A stretch of DNA of 64,000 nt from Nocardia albiluteola (GCF_018860155.1 NZ_JAHKNI010000001.1:199333-263332); one strand, 5' to 3'. Numbered from the stretch's first letter, positions 35,636-45,419 are shown. The notes: generated by a model not told the origin, from the letters alone. Made by a program: numbers and translations.

Positions 35636-36484
35636 ATGGCCGTATTCACCACCGGCGAGGCCGTCGCCCTCGACCTTCCCATCGCGCGGATCCCGACCCG
35701 GGCCGCGGCGATGCTGATCGATCTTCTGCTGCAGGCAATGGTGGGCTGGATCCTGGTGCTCGCCATCGCCGCGGTCATGCTGCAAATCCAGCCGGACAGC
35801 GCGTGGTTCAACACCATCACCCTGGTCACCTTCGTCGCCATCCTGGTCGGATATCCGGTCACCTGCGAAACCCTGATGCACGGCCGGACCGTCGGCAAGC
35901 TCGTGCTGGGCCTGCGCGTGGTGCGCGGCGACGGCGGCCCCATCGACTTCCGGCACGCGCTCACCCGCGGCCTGTCCTGGGTGATCGTGGACTTCTGGAG
36001 CCTGGGCGGCTTCGGCGCGGTCGCGGTCGTCACCTCGCTGTGCTCGCCGCGCGCCCGCCGCGTGGGTGATGTGCTCGCAGGCACCGTCGTGGTGCACGAT
36101 CGCGCCACGATTCCGTTGCCCGCCTTGGCCGTTGCGCCGCCTTGGCTGCAGGGCTGGGCGCAGCACCTGGACCTGTCCGGACTGGGCGAAGATCTGGCCC
36201 TGCCGATCCGTCAGTACCTGACCCGCTACGCCAGCCTCACCCCCGAGGTGCAGTATAACCTCGGCAACGCCCTGGTCGCCGCCGTCTGCACCCAGTTGCG
36301 GGTCGTCCCGCCCGCCGGCCACCCCCCACTGCAGATCCTCGGCGCCCTGATCTCCGAACGCCAGCGCCGCACCCTCACCGTCCAGCGATCGGTGGTCGCG
36401 GCGCCGGTTCTGGTAGCCCCGATGTCCTTCGCGCCCACACCTTTCGCGCCCTCCATCGACTCGGGTTGGCAGCGCCCGGCCTGA
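35636..36484 (+). CDS. RDD family membrane protein
   Basis: 282 residues. The RDD core is visible: 'LPIARIPTRAAAMLIDLLLQAMVGWILVLAIA' with the R...D pair, a second helix 'FNTITLVTFVAILVGYPVTCETLMHGRTVGKLVLGLRVVRGDG', and 'RRVGDVLAGTVVVHD' at the end of the domain. A soluble C-terminal region of about 120 residues follows. RDD proteins are small integral membrane proteins; some act in transport. The start at ATG 35636 follows a GGTGA site. It diverges from the SpoIIM gene, and 36485-36840 beyond it holds nothing recognisable. Confidence 0.9.
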   Translation: MAVFTTGEAVALDLPIARIPTRAAAMLIDLLLQAMVGWILVLAIAAVMLQIQPDSAWFNTITLVTFVAILVGYPVTCETLMHGRTVGKLVLGLRVVRGDGGPIDFRHALTRGLSWVIVDFWSLGGFGAVAVVTSLCSPRARRVGDVLAGTVVVHDRATIPLPALAVAPPWLQGWAQHLDLSGLGEDLALPIRQYLTRYASLTPEVQYNLGNALVAAVCTQLRVVPPAGHPPLQILGALISERQRRTLTVQRSVVAAPVLVAPMSFAPTPFAPSIDSGWQRPA

Positions 36485-36840
36485 TCCCGAGGCCCGGCCG
36501 ATCGATCGCCGGATGCCGACCTGATCTGGCGTCGTCAGTGAATCCGCCGCGCGCATCATCGGCGCGCCGGCTCCATCTCCAACCCACCATAATTCGCGGG
36601 CGCTGCCGCTCGCGATCGCAACGGTGTACGTGTGGTGCCCCCGAAGTTCACGATCGCCGGAGGCGAAGGCGGATTGCACCTCATCAAGGCTCTGTCGGTT
36701 CCCCGGCTGGCGATCGCCGATTCGTGGCACGGACTTGGGCGCACGGCCCATCGCGACAGTGGACTCCTAGTGGCGGGGCAATGCGCCCTCGTGGTGAGAG
36801 ATGTTGTGGCGCGATGCGACTCGGGACCGGAGTGCCGGGA

Positions 36841-38199
36841 TCACATGGCGCCGGAGCGCTTGAGTTCCAGGTATTCGTCGGCGAGGGCCTCGGGGAGGCG
36901 GTCGGGGGAGGTCGCCACGACGTCGATCCCCTTGCGGCGCAGTGATTCCCGGACGAGGGCGCGTTCGGCGAGCAGATTTTCCGCGGCCGCCGCGGTGTAG
37001 ATGTCAGCGGGGGTGCCGCGGCGGGTGGCGGCCGCGGCGATGTCCGGATCGGTGACCGAGACCAGCAGGACGCGATGGCGCTGCGCCAGCACGGGCAGCA
37101 CCGGGAGCAGGTTCTCCTCGACCATGGCGCCGTCCAGGCCGGTGAACCACACCACCAGGCTGCGGCGGCGCGCGCGCTGGATCGCTGCCCGCACCAGGCC
37201 CGCGGTGTCGGTATCCACGAGCGCCGGGACGACACCGGCCAGCGCGTGCATCAGCCTGGACTGCAGTCCCTTTCCGCCCGCGGTGCGCACCTCGGCCCGC
37301 ACCTGCCGGTCGTAGGCGAGCAGGGCGACCATGTCCCCGGCCGCGGTGGCGAGCCCGCCCAGCAGCAGCGCCGCCTCGATGCTCGCCTCCAGCCGAGTGC
37401 CCTCGGCGGGGTCGACCGGACGCCTGTCGGGCGTCGTTGCGCCGCCGGTCACGAATCCCGAACTCGCGCCGACCAATCCGGCGCTGTACCGCCCGGTGTC
37501 CAACAGCATCAGCACGTGCCGATTGCGTTCGGGACGCCAGGTGCGAACCAGCACGTCGGTCGCGCGGGCGGTGGCTCGCCAGTCGATGGCGCGCACGTCG
37601 TCACCGGCGACATACTCACGGAAGGAATCGAATTCGGCGCCCTGTCCGCGGATGTTCACCACGTTGCGGCCCTCGAGCTGCTGGAGCTGCTTGACCTTCG
37701 AGGACAGCACCCGCTCGCTGCGGAACGCGGGCAGCGCGCGCACCCGGGCATCCACCGCCCGCCGGGACTGCCAGCCGGCCAGGCCCAGCGGGCCCAGCAG
37801 GCGCAGCGTGACCGGACCGGCCACCCGGTCGCCGCGATAGGTCGGGGTCAGGGTGGTGGTGATCCGGATCTTGGTGTTCGGTCCCAGGCGGAGGCGATGA
37901 ATACGGCGGTCGGCGCGGGCGCTGTCGGGCCAGTCGTCCCAGAGGTACCCGCGGATCGGCCGCGCGCCGCGATTGATGACGGTCAGTTCCACGGCGGTCT
38001 CACGCCCGACGCGCACCGTGGACAGCGACGGGCGCGAAAGTTCCAGGCTCGCCGCCCTTCCCGCCGCCGCGCTGTCGGCCACGATCAGCGCGAGCAGCAG
38101 CATACTCACGATGAGCACGCCCAGCCACGAGGGCGCCGCGACCATCACCACGAGCGCCGCCACCGCCGCGACCGCGGCCAACCGGCCGCTGACAACCAT
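36841..38199 (-). CDS. DUF58 domain protein (vWA-like partner of MoxR)
   Basis: 452 residues. Two N-terminal membrane helices (residues about 5-45) are followed by a beta-rich part with 'ELTVINRGARPIRGYLWDDWPD'. The DUF58 signature is 'GAEFDSFREYVAGDDVRAIDWRATARATDVLVRTWRPERNRHVLMLLDTG'-like; the final DTG resembles a vWA metal-site strand. DUF58 proteins form chaperone-like complexes with MoxR ATPases. The gene starts 4 nt after moxR on the same strand, so the two are co-expressed. It corresponds to mycobacterial Rv3693. Confidence 0.9.
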   Translation of the reverse strand: MVVSGRLAAVAAVAALVVMVAAPSWLGVLIVSMLLLALIVADSAAAGRAASLELSRPSLSTVRVGRETAVELTVINRGARPIRGYLWDDWPDSARADRRIHRLRLGPNTKIRITTTLTPTYRGDRVAGPVTLRLLGPLGLAGWQSRRAVDARVRALPAFRSERVLSSKVKQLQQLEGRNVVNIRGQGAEFDSFREYVAGDDVRAIDWRATARATDVLVRTWRPERNRHVLMLLDTGRYSAGLVGASSGFVTGGATTPDRRPVDPAEGTRLEASIEAALLLGGLATAAGDMVALLAYDRQVRAEVRTAGGKGLQSRLMHALAGVVPALVDTDTAGLVRAAIQRARRRSLVVWFTGLDGAMVEENLLPVLPVLAQRHRVLLVSVTDPDIAAAATRRGTPADIYTAAAAENLLAERALVRESLRRKGIDVVATSPDRLPEALADEYLELKRSGAM

Positions 38200-38203
38200 T
38201 GCG

Positions 38204-39187
<984 letters not shown>

Positions 39188-39197
39188 GCGATCTCCG

Positions 39198-40322
39198 TCA
39201 TACGATCTCCGATTCGATCAGGTCCAGTTGTGCGGCAATCAATTCCAGGGTGGCGTCGTCGGGCACCGGGCCGTACAGCGCCGCGCCGTACCGATCCGCG
39301 GGGCCCCCGAGGCGCGCGGCGAGCGTCCCGACCACCCGTTCCGGCGGGGCATCGGCGGTCAAGCCCAGTGCGGGCCGGATCCGGCGCAACATCGCCGCCC
39401 GCAGCTTCGCGGCCGTATGGTCCCGATCCTTGGCGCGGCGGTACAGCGCGGCCTGCCCGGCGAGCAGCTCGTTCGCCGCGACCTGCACCGGACGCGGCTC
39501 ACCGACCAGCGCACCACGCCGGCGCGCTCGCCACCAGACCACCAGCACGGCACAGATCAGCCACTGCAATCCGCCGTAGGCCAGCCAGTGCGGCAGTCGC
39601 CCGAAGATCGAATCGCTGCCCGCGTCATTGATATTCGGCGGCGGGGGCTTCGGCTCGTCGGGCGGGACGATCGGTTCCGAGGGCATGGGCGGAGCCTTGG
39701 GCGCCCCGGACAGATGCAGCAGCACGTAGATGATCAACGCCACGAGCAGCACGCCGAACACCGCGGCCCAGAACTTGGGGCTGCGCAGCAGCTCGGGCAG
39801 GGGCGGGGGCCGCCACCGCACGGTCCGGCGTTCGCGTTCGATCGTCTCGACGGGTTCGTCGGGAGGCGGCGGCGCGAGCGAGTAGCGGTCGGCCTGTTCG
39901 AGCAGGCGATACTCGGCCTCGGTGGCGGATCGCCCGCCGTATACGACCTCGTCGAAACTCCGTGCCGCGCTCGGCAGTTCGGTGGCCTGTGCGGTGGTGG
40001 CCGCGGCGTCGGCGGTCTCCCGCGCGGTGCGGGAGCGCTGGACCTCTAGCAGGCCGTTCTGTTCCAGTCCGCGGGTCACCGCGCGGAAGCGTTCGCGCAG
40101 CGCGGTGGTGAAATCGCGGTGCAGGGCAGCCTGATCCGCGGTGGCGCGGTGGGTGCCCGCCGGGCCCAGCGCGGGAACCGGGGGGACCGACGGCGTGCCG
40201 GGGCCGAAGTACTGTCCCCCCGATGCCGGCAGGTCGTGGAATGGGGCATCGCGCTCGCCCGCATCCATCGGCCGGGGTGGAGGTTCGGGTGCGGCGAATT
40301 CTGGACTGTCGCCGCGGTTCAC
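39198..40322 (-). CDS. Fused DUF4129-DUF4350-type membrane protein
   Basis: 374 residues. Residues about 55-150 resemble the C-terminal domain of DUF4129 proteins ('ALRERFRAVTRGLEQNGLLE', then 'ARSFDEVVYGGRSATEAEYRLLEQADR'). A membrane helix ('FWAAVFGVLLVALIIYVLLHL'), a proline-rich spacer, a second helix ('LAYGGLQWLICAVLVVWW') and then a tail resembling DUF4350 proteins follow ('RRGALVGEPRPVQVAANELLAGQAALYRRAKDRD'). In mycobacteria these are two separate genes between Rv3689 and moxR2. Here they appear fused, and the soluble middle of DUF4350 is missing. The GTG at 40322 overlaps the upstream stop by 3 nt. Confidence 0.75.
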   Translation of the reverse strand: MNRGDSPEFAAPEPPPRPMDAGERDAPFHDLPASGGQYFGPGTPSVPPVPALGPAGTHRATADQAALHRDFTTALRERFRAVTRGLEQNGLLEVQRSRTARETADAAATTAQATELPSAARSFDEVVYGGRSATEAEYRLLEQADRYSLAPPPPDEPVETIERERRTVRWRPPPLPELLRSPKFWAAVFGVLLVALIIYVLLHLSGAPKAPPMPSEPIVPPDEPKPPPPNINDAGSDSIFGRLPHWLAYGGLQWLICAVLVVWWRARRRGALVGEPRPVQVAANELLAGQAALYRRAKDRDHTAAKLRAAMLRRIRPALGLTADAPPERVVGTLAARLGGPADRYGAALYGPVPDDATLELIAAQLDLIESEIV

Positions 40323-41245
40323 CGTATCGTCCCCGGAATTCGCTTGGCGGGATCGGGAATCCGCACGTCCATGGCCTCGCGGCGGCAGCGCCGGTCGACA
40401 TAGCCGACCACACTCGTGGCCGCGTCGACGACCTCGGTGAATGCCGCGATGAGCAGTACGCCGGAGGTGGCCAGGACAATGACCGCCCAGCGATGGGTGC
40501 CGGAGAAGTCCGAGATGAACAGGGGCACACCAAGCAGCGGCACCGCCATCACCAGAAAAAGTACGCGCTGCGCGAGCCACAGCCCGGCCAGCCGCCATTC
40601 CGCTCCGGCGGCAAGGATTTTCGCCCTCCCCACGGCACCACGATACGTCGCCTGCTCCTCGAACAGCGCCGGAACCAGGCACAGTCGCCGCGCCCGCAGC
40701 CACCCCAGCAGCGGTATCGCCCCGAGGATTCCGGCGAACACGACGAGCAGACCCATCGCCGGTACGGCGATACCCTGCAGCGTGTAGAACAGCCGATCGC
40801 CCAGCAGCGGACCGAGTCGGCGGCCGAGCTGCCGCAGCGCCCCGCGCCAGGTCATCGGTCGTCCGCGGACACCGGCCAGGCCGATCGGCACGGTCACCCC
40901 GCGCAGGAACAGTCGCAGCAGCCAGCCGGTGACGGCCGTGGAAAGTATTGCGGACCAGGCGGTTCCGGCATCCGAGCCCTGCGTCGCGGCGGAACCGGCG
41001 ACGGTGATCGCGACGACGATGTCCTCGGCCAGCACCAGCCCGGCCAGGCCGAGGGCCGCCAGCTTCTTGATGTCCGCCTGGATCACCGCGAACGGCAGAT
41101 CCAGCAGCTCGCGAAACGACAGCGGCCGGATCGGTACCGACTCGCCGGCATCGAGCCCGAAGTCCTGGGCATCGGAGCCGGGGACAGGCGCCATCGCGGC
41201 GGGCCCGGACGACAGACCGGCCCGATCGGCGGCAGCGGGAAGCAC
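40319..41245 (-). CDS. Multi-pass membrane protein of the MoxR cluster (Rv3689-like)
   Basis: 308 residues with a cytoplasmic N-terminus and about six membrane helices. 'PIRPLSFRELLDLPFAVIQADIKKLAALGL' and 'GWLRARRLCLVPALFEEQATYRGAVGRAKIL' are the recognisable segments of a family of actinobacterial membrane proteins that resemble the glycerophosphodiesterase membrane domain. The function is unknown. It is first in the series leading to DUF4129/DUF4350, moxR and DUF58. A GTG at 41245 is used; an ATG at 41194 is the alternative. No clear ribosome-binding site was seen for either. Confidence 0.78.
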   Translation of the reverse strand: MLPAAADRAGLSSGPAAMAPVPGSDAQDFGLDAGESVPIRPLSFRELLDLPFAVIQADIKKLAALGLAGLVLAEDIVVAITVAGSAATQGSDAGTAWSAILSTAVTGWLLRLFLRGVTVPIGLAGVRGRPMTWRGALRQLGRRLGPLLGDRLFYTLQGIAVPAMGLLVVFAGILGAIPLLGWLRARRLCLVPALFEEQATYRGAVGRAKILAAGAEWRLAGLWLAQRVLFLVMAVPLLGVPLFISDFSGTHRWAVIVLATSGVLLIAAFTEVVDAATSVVGYVDRRCRREAMDVRIPDPAKRIPGTIR

Positions 41246-41303
41246 GTGGCAGAGTCTATCCGCCAACTGTCGGTTGTCCGCCTTTCAGGCAATACGGTGC
41301 GAA

Positions 41304-41741
41304 TCAGGCGATCCAGCCGAGCTGCTGGGCGCGAGACAGGTCGTCGCGCGCGGCCCAGTGCTCGACGACGAGGCCGTTCTCGATGCGTATCCAGTGTGTC
41401 TGTACCACTTCGAATGTCCGGCCGTACGAGGGAAACTCCCGGGCCACCTCACCCTCGGGCGTGAACACGACGAACGGCCCGACCTGACGCCCGCTCATCA
41501 CGGTGTCCAGGCACACCAGATCCCCCTCGGCGACGACCGTGTTCACCCGATGCTGGATGCCGGAGAACGCGCCCCGCAGCCACAGCGCGGTCGCATAGAA
41601 CCCGGCCGGTCCCGGTTCCCGGCACGCGAGCGGCTCCCGTCGAGCCTCCCGATTTCGCGCCCGCGGGTGATAAACGGCATCGAAATCGGCGCGCTCACCC
41701 GCCCCCATGATCTCCAGACTCCGCACAGCCACATCCCGCAT
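41304..41741 (-). CDS. SnoaL-like polyketide cyclase family protein
   Basis: 145 residues with the NTF2-like SnoaL pattern: 'VAVRSLEIMGAGERADFDAVYHPRARNREA' at the start, 'FYATALWLRGAFSGIQHRVNTVVAEGDLVCLDTVMSGRQ' in the middle, and 'TFEVVQTHWIRIENGLVVEHWAARDDL' at the end. Members act on small lipophilic molecules as cyclases, hydrolases or binding proteins; here the role is unknown. The ATG at 41741 removes an unrelated upstream extension. It is on the same strand as, and downstream of, the TetR gene at 41878. Confidence 0.82.
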   Translation of the reverse strand: MRDVAVRSLEIMGAGERADFDAVYHPRARNREARREPLACREPGPAGFYATALWLRGAFSGIQHRVNTVVAEGDLVCLDTVMSGRQVGPFVVFTPEGEVAREFPSYGRTFEVVQTHWIRIENGLVVEHWAARDDLSRAQQLGWIA

Positions 41742-41877
41742 GGGAACCACCAACTCCGAAACACTGGACACCGTCGAACGCGCCGACGCTACCGAGCGGA
41801 CCTGTGCGCTGCTTCCCACCTTTGGGAAGTGTGCGAGCGGAACAGCCCGGTGCTCGGGCCATTCCGAGTTGGCTGGT

Positions 41878-42447
41878 TCAGTTCGCGGCGGGCGCGGTGT
41901 GATCCTGGTCCGGGGTGAGCAGGCGGTCGATGACCGCGCGGTAGTGGTCCGGGGGGATCGGAGGGAGACCGAGCAGGGCGCGCAGGTAGACGCCGTCACC
42001 GACCAGGCGGACGATCTCGGCGTGCACCGGGTCGTCGAATTCGGTGTCCAGTCCTGATTTCCAGGCGTCCATTACCGCGGTCAGCGCGCGTTGTGCCTCA
42101 TTGTCGCGCTGGTCGTGGGCATCGACGGTCCGCATGGCCGCCATCATCGAGCGGTACAGGGCCAGCTCGAGGGCATCGGAATCGCTGTCGGTGCTGGGGC
42201 TCTGCAGATACCACTCGGCCACCGATCGACCCTGCGCGACGGCCTGCGTCAGCTGCTGGTCGGCGCGCTCGCCGAGGCGGCGGACCAGCCCGGCGAGCAG
42301 CGCGTCCTTGCTCTTGAAGTGGTAGAGCAGCCCGCCCTTGGAGACCCCGGCCGCCGCGGCGACGTTTTCGAGGGTGACCTGGGAGACGCCTTTCTCCAGC
42401 AGCAGGGTTTCGAGGGCGTCGAGGATCCGGTCGCGGGTCGCTGTCAC
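41878..42447 (-). CDS. TetR-family repressor of the adjacent MFS pump
   Basis: 189 residues. The DNA-binding part is 'TRDRILDALETLLLEKGVSQVTLENVAAAAGVSKGGLLYHFKSKDALLAGLV', a textbook TetR_N domain; the rest is a helical ligand-binding domain ending in 'LRALLGLPPIPPDHYRAVIDRLL'. The start is GTG 42447 or GTG 42456; both lie next to or inside the first of two operators. The gene is divergent from an MFS transporter whose promoter carries those operators, which is the usual arrangement of a drug-sensing repressor and its pump. Confidence 0.9.
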   Translation of the reverse strand: MTATRDRILDALETLLLEKGVSQVTLENVAAAAGVSKGGLLYHFKSKDALLAGLVRRLGERADQQLTQAVAQGRSVAEWYLQSPSTDSDSDALELALYRSMMAAMRTVDAHDQRDNEAQRALTAVMDAWKSGLDTEFDDPVHAEIVRLVGDGVYLRALLGLPPIPPDHYRAVIDRLLTPDQDHTAPAAN

Positions 42448-42454
42448 GGTAATC

Positions 42455-42503
42455 ACTGTACCGTCTGGACGGTTGCCTCTGGTACTGTACCGTCTGGACG
42501 GTT
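42455..42503. promoter_or_regulatory. Two identical TetR-type operators
   Basis: The 20-mer ACTGTACCGTCTGGACGGTT occurs at 42455-42474 and again, identically, at 42484-42503. Its core ACCGTC-TG-GACGGT is a perfect palindrome (42460-42473 and 42489-42502), the common form of an actinobacterial TetR operator. The copies are 29 bp apart and fill most of the gap between tetR and the MFS gene. Confidence 0.88.
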
Positions 42504-42520
42504 TATCAATGGAAGGGATC

Positions 42521-44461
42521 ATGACTACCCATCACGCGACCACGGAGAGGTCCGTCGGCGACGGTTCCGCGCGTCGTACCGTGGAGAAAGCCCGGAGAAC
42601 GGACCGGTACGCCGACAGAGTCCGCGGCCTCGGGGGTGCCGGAACGCACGCGGGACGGGCCGACGACGATGCTCGCCGAGTCGGTGCAGGTGAAGACGGG
42701 AGACGCGAAGCGGCCGGAACACGTGGAGTCGGCGGGCCGAGAAGGCTGGTCGATCGAGCGGACGGCGCGGGCGAAATGGCTTGTAACGGCGAGGATGTTC
42801 GCGGTGTCGGCGGTGCCGGAAAGCAGCGCGTGCGGGCCGTCGTCGGTGCTCGCCGAGTCGGTGCGGGTGAAGACGGGAGACGCGAAGCTGCCCGAACCCG
42901 AGGTATCGGCGGGCCGGAAAGCCCGGTCGATCGAGCGGGCAAACGCTGGGCGGGGCTGGGCGTCCTGGTACTCGCGCTGCTGCTCATCTCCGTCGATGCG
43001 ACAGTGCTGGACATCGCGGTCCCCGCGATCAGCGCGCATCTCGCACCCAGCACGCCGCAGCTGTTGTGGATCATCGACGTCTACTCGTTCGTGCTGGCGG
43101 GTCTGCTGGTGACGATGGGAGCGCTCGGCGACCGGATCGGCCGGCGGAGGCTGCTACTCATCGGCGCGGCCGGATTCGGGCTGGCCTCGGTGCTGGCGGC
43201 GTGGTCGGTGAGCCCGGCGATGCTGATCGCCGCGCGTGTCCTGCAGGGCATCGCCGGTGCGACCCTGATGCCCGCCACGCTCGGCCTGATCCGTGCCATC
43301 TTCACCGATCCGCGCGAGCGCACCACCGCGATCGCGGTGTGGAGTGCGGCGGCCAGCGGCGGTGCGGCGCTGGGCCCGCTGCTGGGCGGCTGGCTGCTGC
43401 AGCATTTCTGGTGGGGTTCGGTCTTTTTGGTCAACCTGCCGGTGATGCTGGTGCTGATCGCCCTCGGCCCACTGCTGCTACCCGAGTCCAAGGATCCGAA
43501 GCCGGGTCGCTTCGACCTGGTCAGCGCGGGGCTGTCGATGCTGACGCTGGTGCCGATCGTATACGCGGTCAAGGAGATTGCCGCACACGGCGTGAGCGGG
43601 CTGCTACTGATGATCGCGGCGGTCGGTGTCGCCGCGGGCGTGCTGTTCGTGCGCAGGCAGCGTCGCCTGCCCGATCCGATGCTGGACCTGCGGCTGTTCG
43701 CGCGGCCGCGGTTCCGCACCGCGGTGCTGACCAACCTGCTGGCGGTGTTCGCGCTGGCGGGTGTGCTGTTCTTCGGTTCGCAGTATCTGCAACTGGTACA
43801 GGGCCGTTCGCCGCTGGACGCCGGGCTGCTGCTGTTGCCGGGGATGCTGGCGAGCATGGTCGCGGCCCTGTTCTCGGCCTGGCTGGTGCGCTGGTGGCGG
43901 CCGGGCCGGGTGCTCGCGGGCGCACTGGCGGTAGCGGCGCTCGGCGCGGCCGCATTCCTGTGGCTGGGTTCGGGGCCGGGCATCGCGCCGTTCGTCGCGG
44001 GCTTCCTGCTCATCGGCACGGGTGTCGGTGTGGCGCTGACGATCTCGTCGGATCTGGTGGTCGGTTCGGCACCGGCGGCGCGCGCCGGTGCGGCGGCCGC
44101 GGTCTCCGAGACCGCCTACGAGGCGGGCCTCGCACTCGGCGTCGCGGTGCTGGGCAGCGTGGTGATGGCGGTGTTCCGGAACGGTCTGGACCTGTCCGGT
44201 CTGTCGGACGCCCAGGCTGCGGCGGCCAGCGAATCCCTCGGCGGCGCAGCGGAAACCGCGTCGGCCCTGCCGGAACACCCGGCGGTCGCGCTGCTGAACT
44301 CGGCGCACGAGGCGTTCGTCTCGGGTGTTCACGTGGCGGCGATCATCGTCGGGCTGATTCTCGCGGTATCGGCTGTGATCGCCTGGCGCGCAATGGATCG
44401 TCCGGATCAGTCGGCGGATGGCCGGAGCGATGTCAAGTCGCAGGTGAAGGGCGTCCACTGA
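42521..44461 (+). CDS. MFS drug exporter (DHA2/QacA type) with a duplicated N-terminal extension
   Basis: 646 residues. From residue about 142 it is a normal 14-helix exporter: 'LLISVDATVLDIAVPAISAHL' (motif with the first-helix Asp), 'MGALGDRIGRRRLLLIG' (motif A), 'RVLQGIAGATLMPATLGLIRAIF' (motif C-like) and 'VSETAYEAGLALGVAVLGSVV'. The first 141 residues are hydrophilic, rich in Arg/Gly, and contain two copies of a 59-residue unit. The ATG at 42521 has GGAAGGG upstream and lies just after the TetR operators. An ATG at 42776 is an alternative start that would remove one repeat. It probably exports a cationic or hydrophobic drug. Confidence 0.9.
   Translation: MTTHHATTERSVGDGSARRTVEKARRTDRYADRVRGLGGAGTHAGRADDDARRVGAGEDGRREAAGTRGVGGPRRLVDRADGAGEMACNGEDVRGVGGAGKQRVRAVVGARRVGAGEDGRREAARTRGIGGPESPVDRAGKRWAGLGVLVLALLLISVDATVLDIAVPAISAHLAPSTPQLLWIIDVYSFVLAGLLVTMGALGDRIGRRRLLLIGAAGFGLASVLAAWSVSPAMLIAARVLQGIAGATLMPATLGLIRAIFTDPRERTTAIAVWSAAASGGAALGPLLGGWLLQHFWWGSVFLVNLPVMLVLIALGPLLLPESKDPKPGRFDLVSAGLSMLTLVPIVYAVKEIAAHGVSGLLLMIAAVGVAAGVLFVRRQRRLPDPMLDLRLFARPRFRTAVLTNLLAVFALAGVLFFGSQYLQLVQGRSPLDAGLLLLPGMLASMVAALFSAWLVRWWRPGRVLAGALAVAALGAAAFLWLGSGPGIAPFVAGFLLIGTGVGVALTISSDLVVGSAPAARAGAAAAVSETAYEAGLALGVAVLGSVVMAVFRNGLDLSGLSDAQAAAASESLGGAAETASALPEHPAVALLNSAHEAFVSGVHVAAIIVGLILAVSAVIAWRAMDRPDQSADGRSDVKSQVKGVH
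42604..42957 (+). repeat. 177-bp imperfect tandem duplication in the MFS gene
   Basis: Matching words recur exactly 177 nt apart: ggtgccggaa at 42635 and 42812, and gctcgccgag at 42671 and 42848; 'gtgaagacgggagacgcgaag' follows in both copies. As 177 is 59 codons, the frame is preserved ('RRVGAGEDGRREA' occurs twice). Similarity is highest in the middle of the unit. Confidence 0.85.
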
Positions 44462-44516
44462 TCACAGCCGCACGACGCTTCGTGTCCTCGCCGCGGCAGG
44501 ATCTCGGATGTGGTTG

Positions 44517-45419
44517 TCACCCCTTCCAGTCCGTGCTGAAGGCGCGGGCGGGGTTGGTGACGAAAACAGCGGTGGCGATCTCGGGACCGAGTTCGCGTTC
44601 GATGCGGGGCCGACAGGTATGGAGCAGGAAGGGCATCCCCGGGCCGTCGGCGGTCGAACGCGCCGAGGGGGTGACGGTGTCCCCGCCGAGCAGGATCCGG
44701 TCGGCGTGCCCGCTGTCGACCAGGGCCGCGATGTTGTCGAGCAGGCGCCAGTCGACGGCGTGGTGGGCTCGCGAAGGTCCTTCGAACCCGACGAATGCGC
44801 CCGCGGCGGCGACCTGCCGGTGAATTGCGCTGTCCGGGAACCGGTGCAGATGGCCGAGGATGATGTGACGCGGTGCCACATTGTGGGTTCCGGCGAGTTC
44901 GTCCAGCACCGCCAGCGCGGCGGTGCCGGCCTCGAGGTGGACGCCGATCGGCGCTCCGGTGGCGTGGTGGGCGGTCGCGGCGGCGGCCAGCACGTGCCGG
45001 GCGTGTTCGTCGATGTGGTGGAAGGCGCCCGCCACCTTGATGAGTCCAGCGCGCACCGGGCCCGAAGTGAGCTGGCGTACAAACAGCTCGGCGAGATCGT
45101 CACGGACGGAGGCCAATTCGGCGGGATCGTAGTGCTTGGCCTGATGCATCCCGGTGGCGGCCACCAGTTGCACACCGGATCGCCGGGACAGCTCGGGTAG
45201 GTCCTCCAGGCGCTGTCCCATGCCCCACGGTGTCCACTGCACCACCGCCTGCCCGCCCAGCGCCGCGAACGAATTCAATTCGGCCAGTGCGGCATCGGCG
45301 TCGTCGAGTTCCTCGCCGGGTAGCTGGGGGGAACGAATGAACAGGTGATCGTGTGCGTTGCAGACACCAAGGCTCTCGGGCTCGATATCGCCGAGCACGG
45401 TGCGGATCATGGCGGTCAT
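44517..45419 (-). CDS. Phosphotriesterase-like metal-dependent hydrolase
   Basis: 300 residues, amidohydrolase superfamily, phosphotriesterase type. The metal ligands are visible: His23 and His25 in 'NAHDHLF', Lys128 in 'GLIKVAGAF' (the carboxylated bridging lysine), His161 in 'GVHLEAG', His190 in 'LGHLHR' and Asp247 in 'LLGGDTVT'. The set is complete, so the enzyme should be active with two metals. Members hydrolyse lactones, esters or phosphotriesters; which applies here is unknown. The start overlaps the stop of the CMD gene by 4 nt, so both come from one transcript controlled by the palindromes at 45857. Confidence 0.88.
   Translation of the reverse strand: MTAMIRTVLGDIEPESLGVCNAHDHLFIRSPQLPGEELDDADAALAELNSFAALGGQAVVQWTPWGMGQRLEDLPELSRRSGVQLVAATGMHQAKHYDPAELASVRDDLAELFVRQLTSGPVRAGLIKVAGAFHHIDEHARHVLAAAATAHHATGAPIGVHLEAGTAALAVLDELAGTHNVAPRHIILGHLHRFPDSAIHRQVAAAGAFVGFEGPSRAHHAVDWRLLDNIAALVDSGHADRILLGGDTVTPSARSTADGPGMPFLLHTCRPRIERELGPEIATAVFVTNPARAFSTDWKG

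Noticed and set aside
42506..43039. 177-codon minus-strand frame with internal repeats
   Set aside because: The repeats simply reflect the 177-bp duplication in the MFS gene on the other strand.
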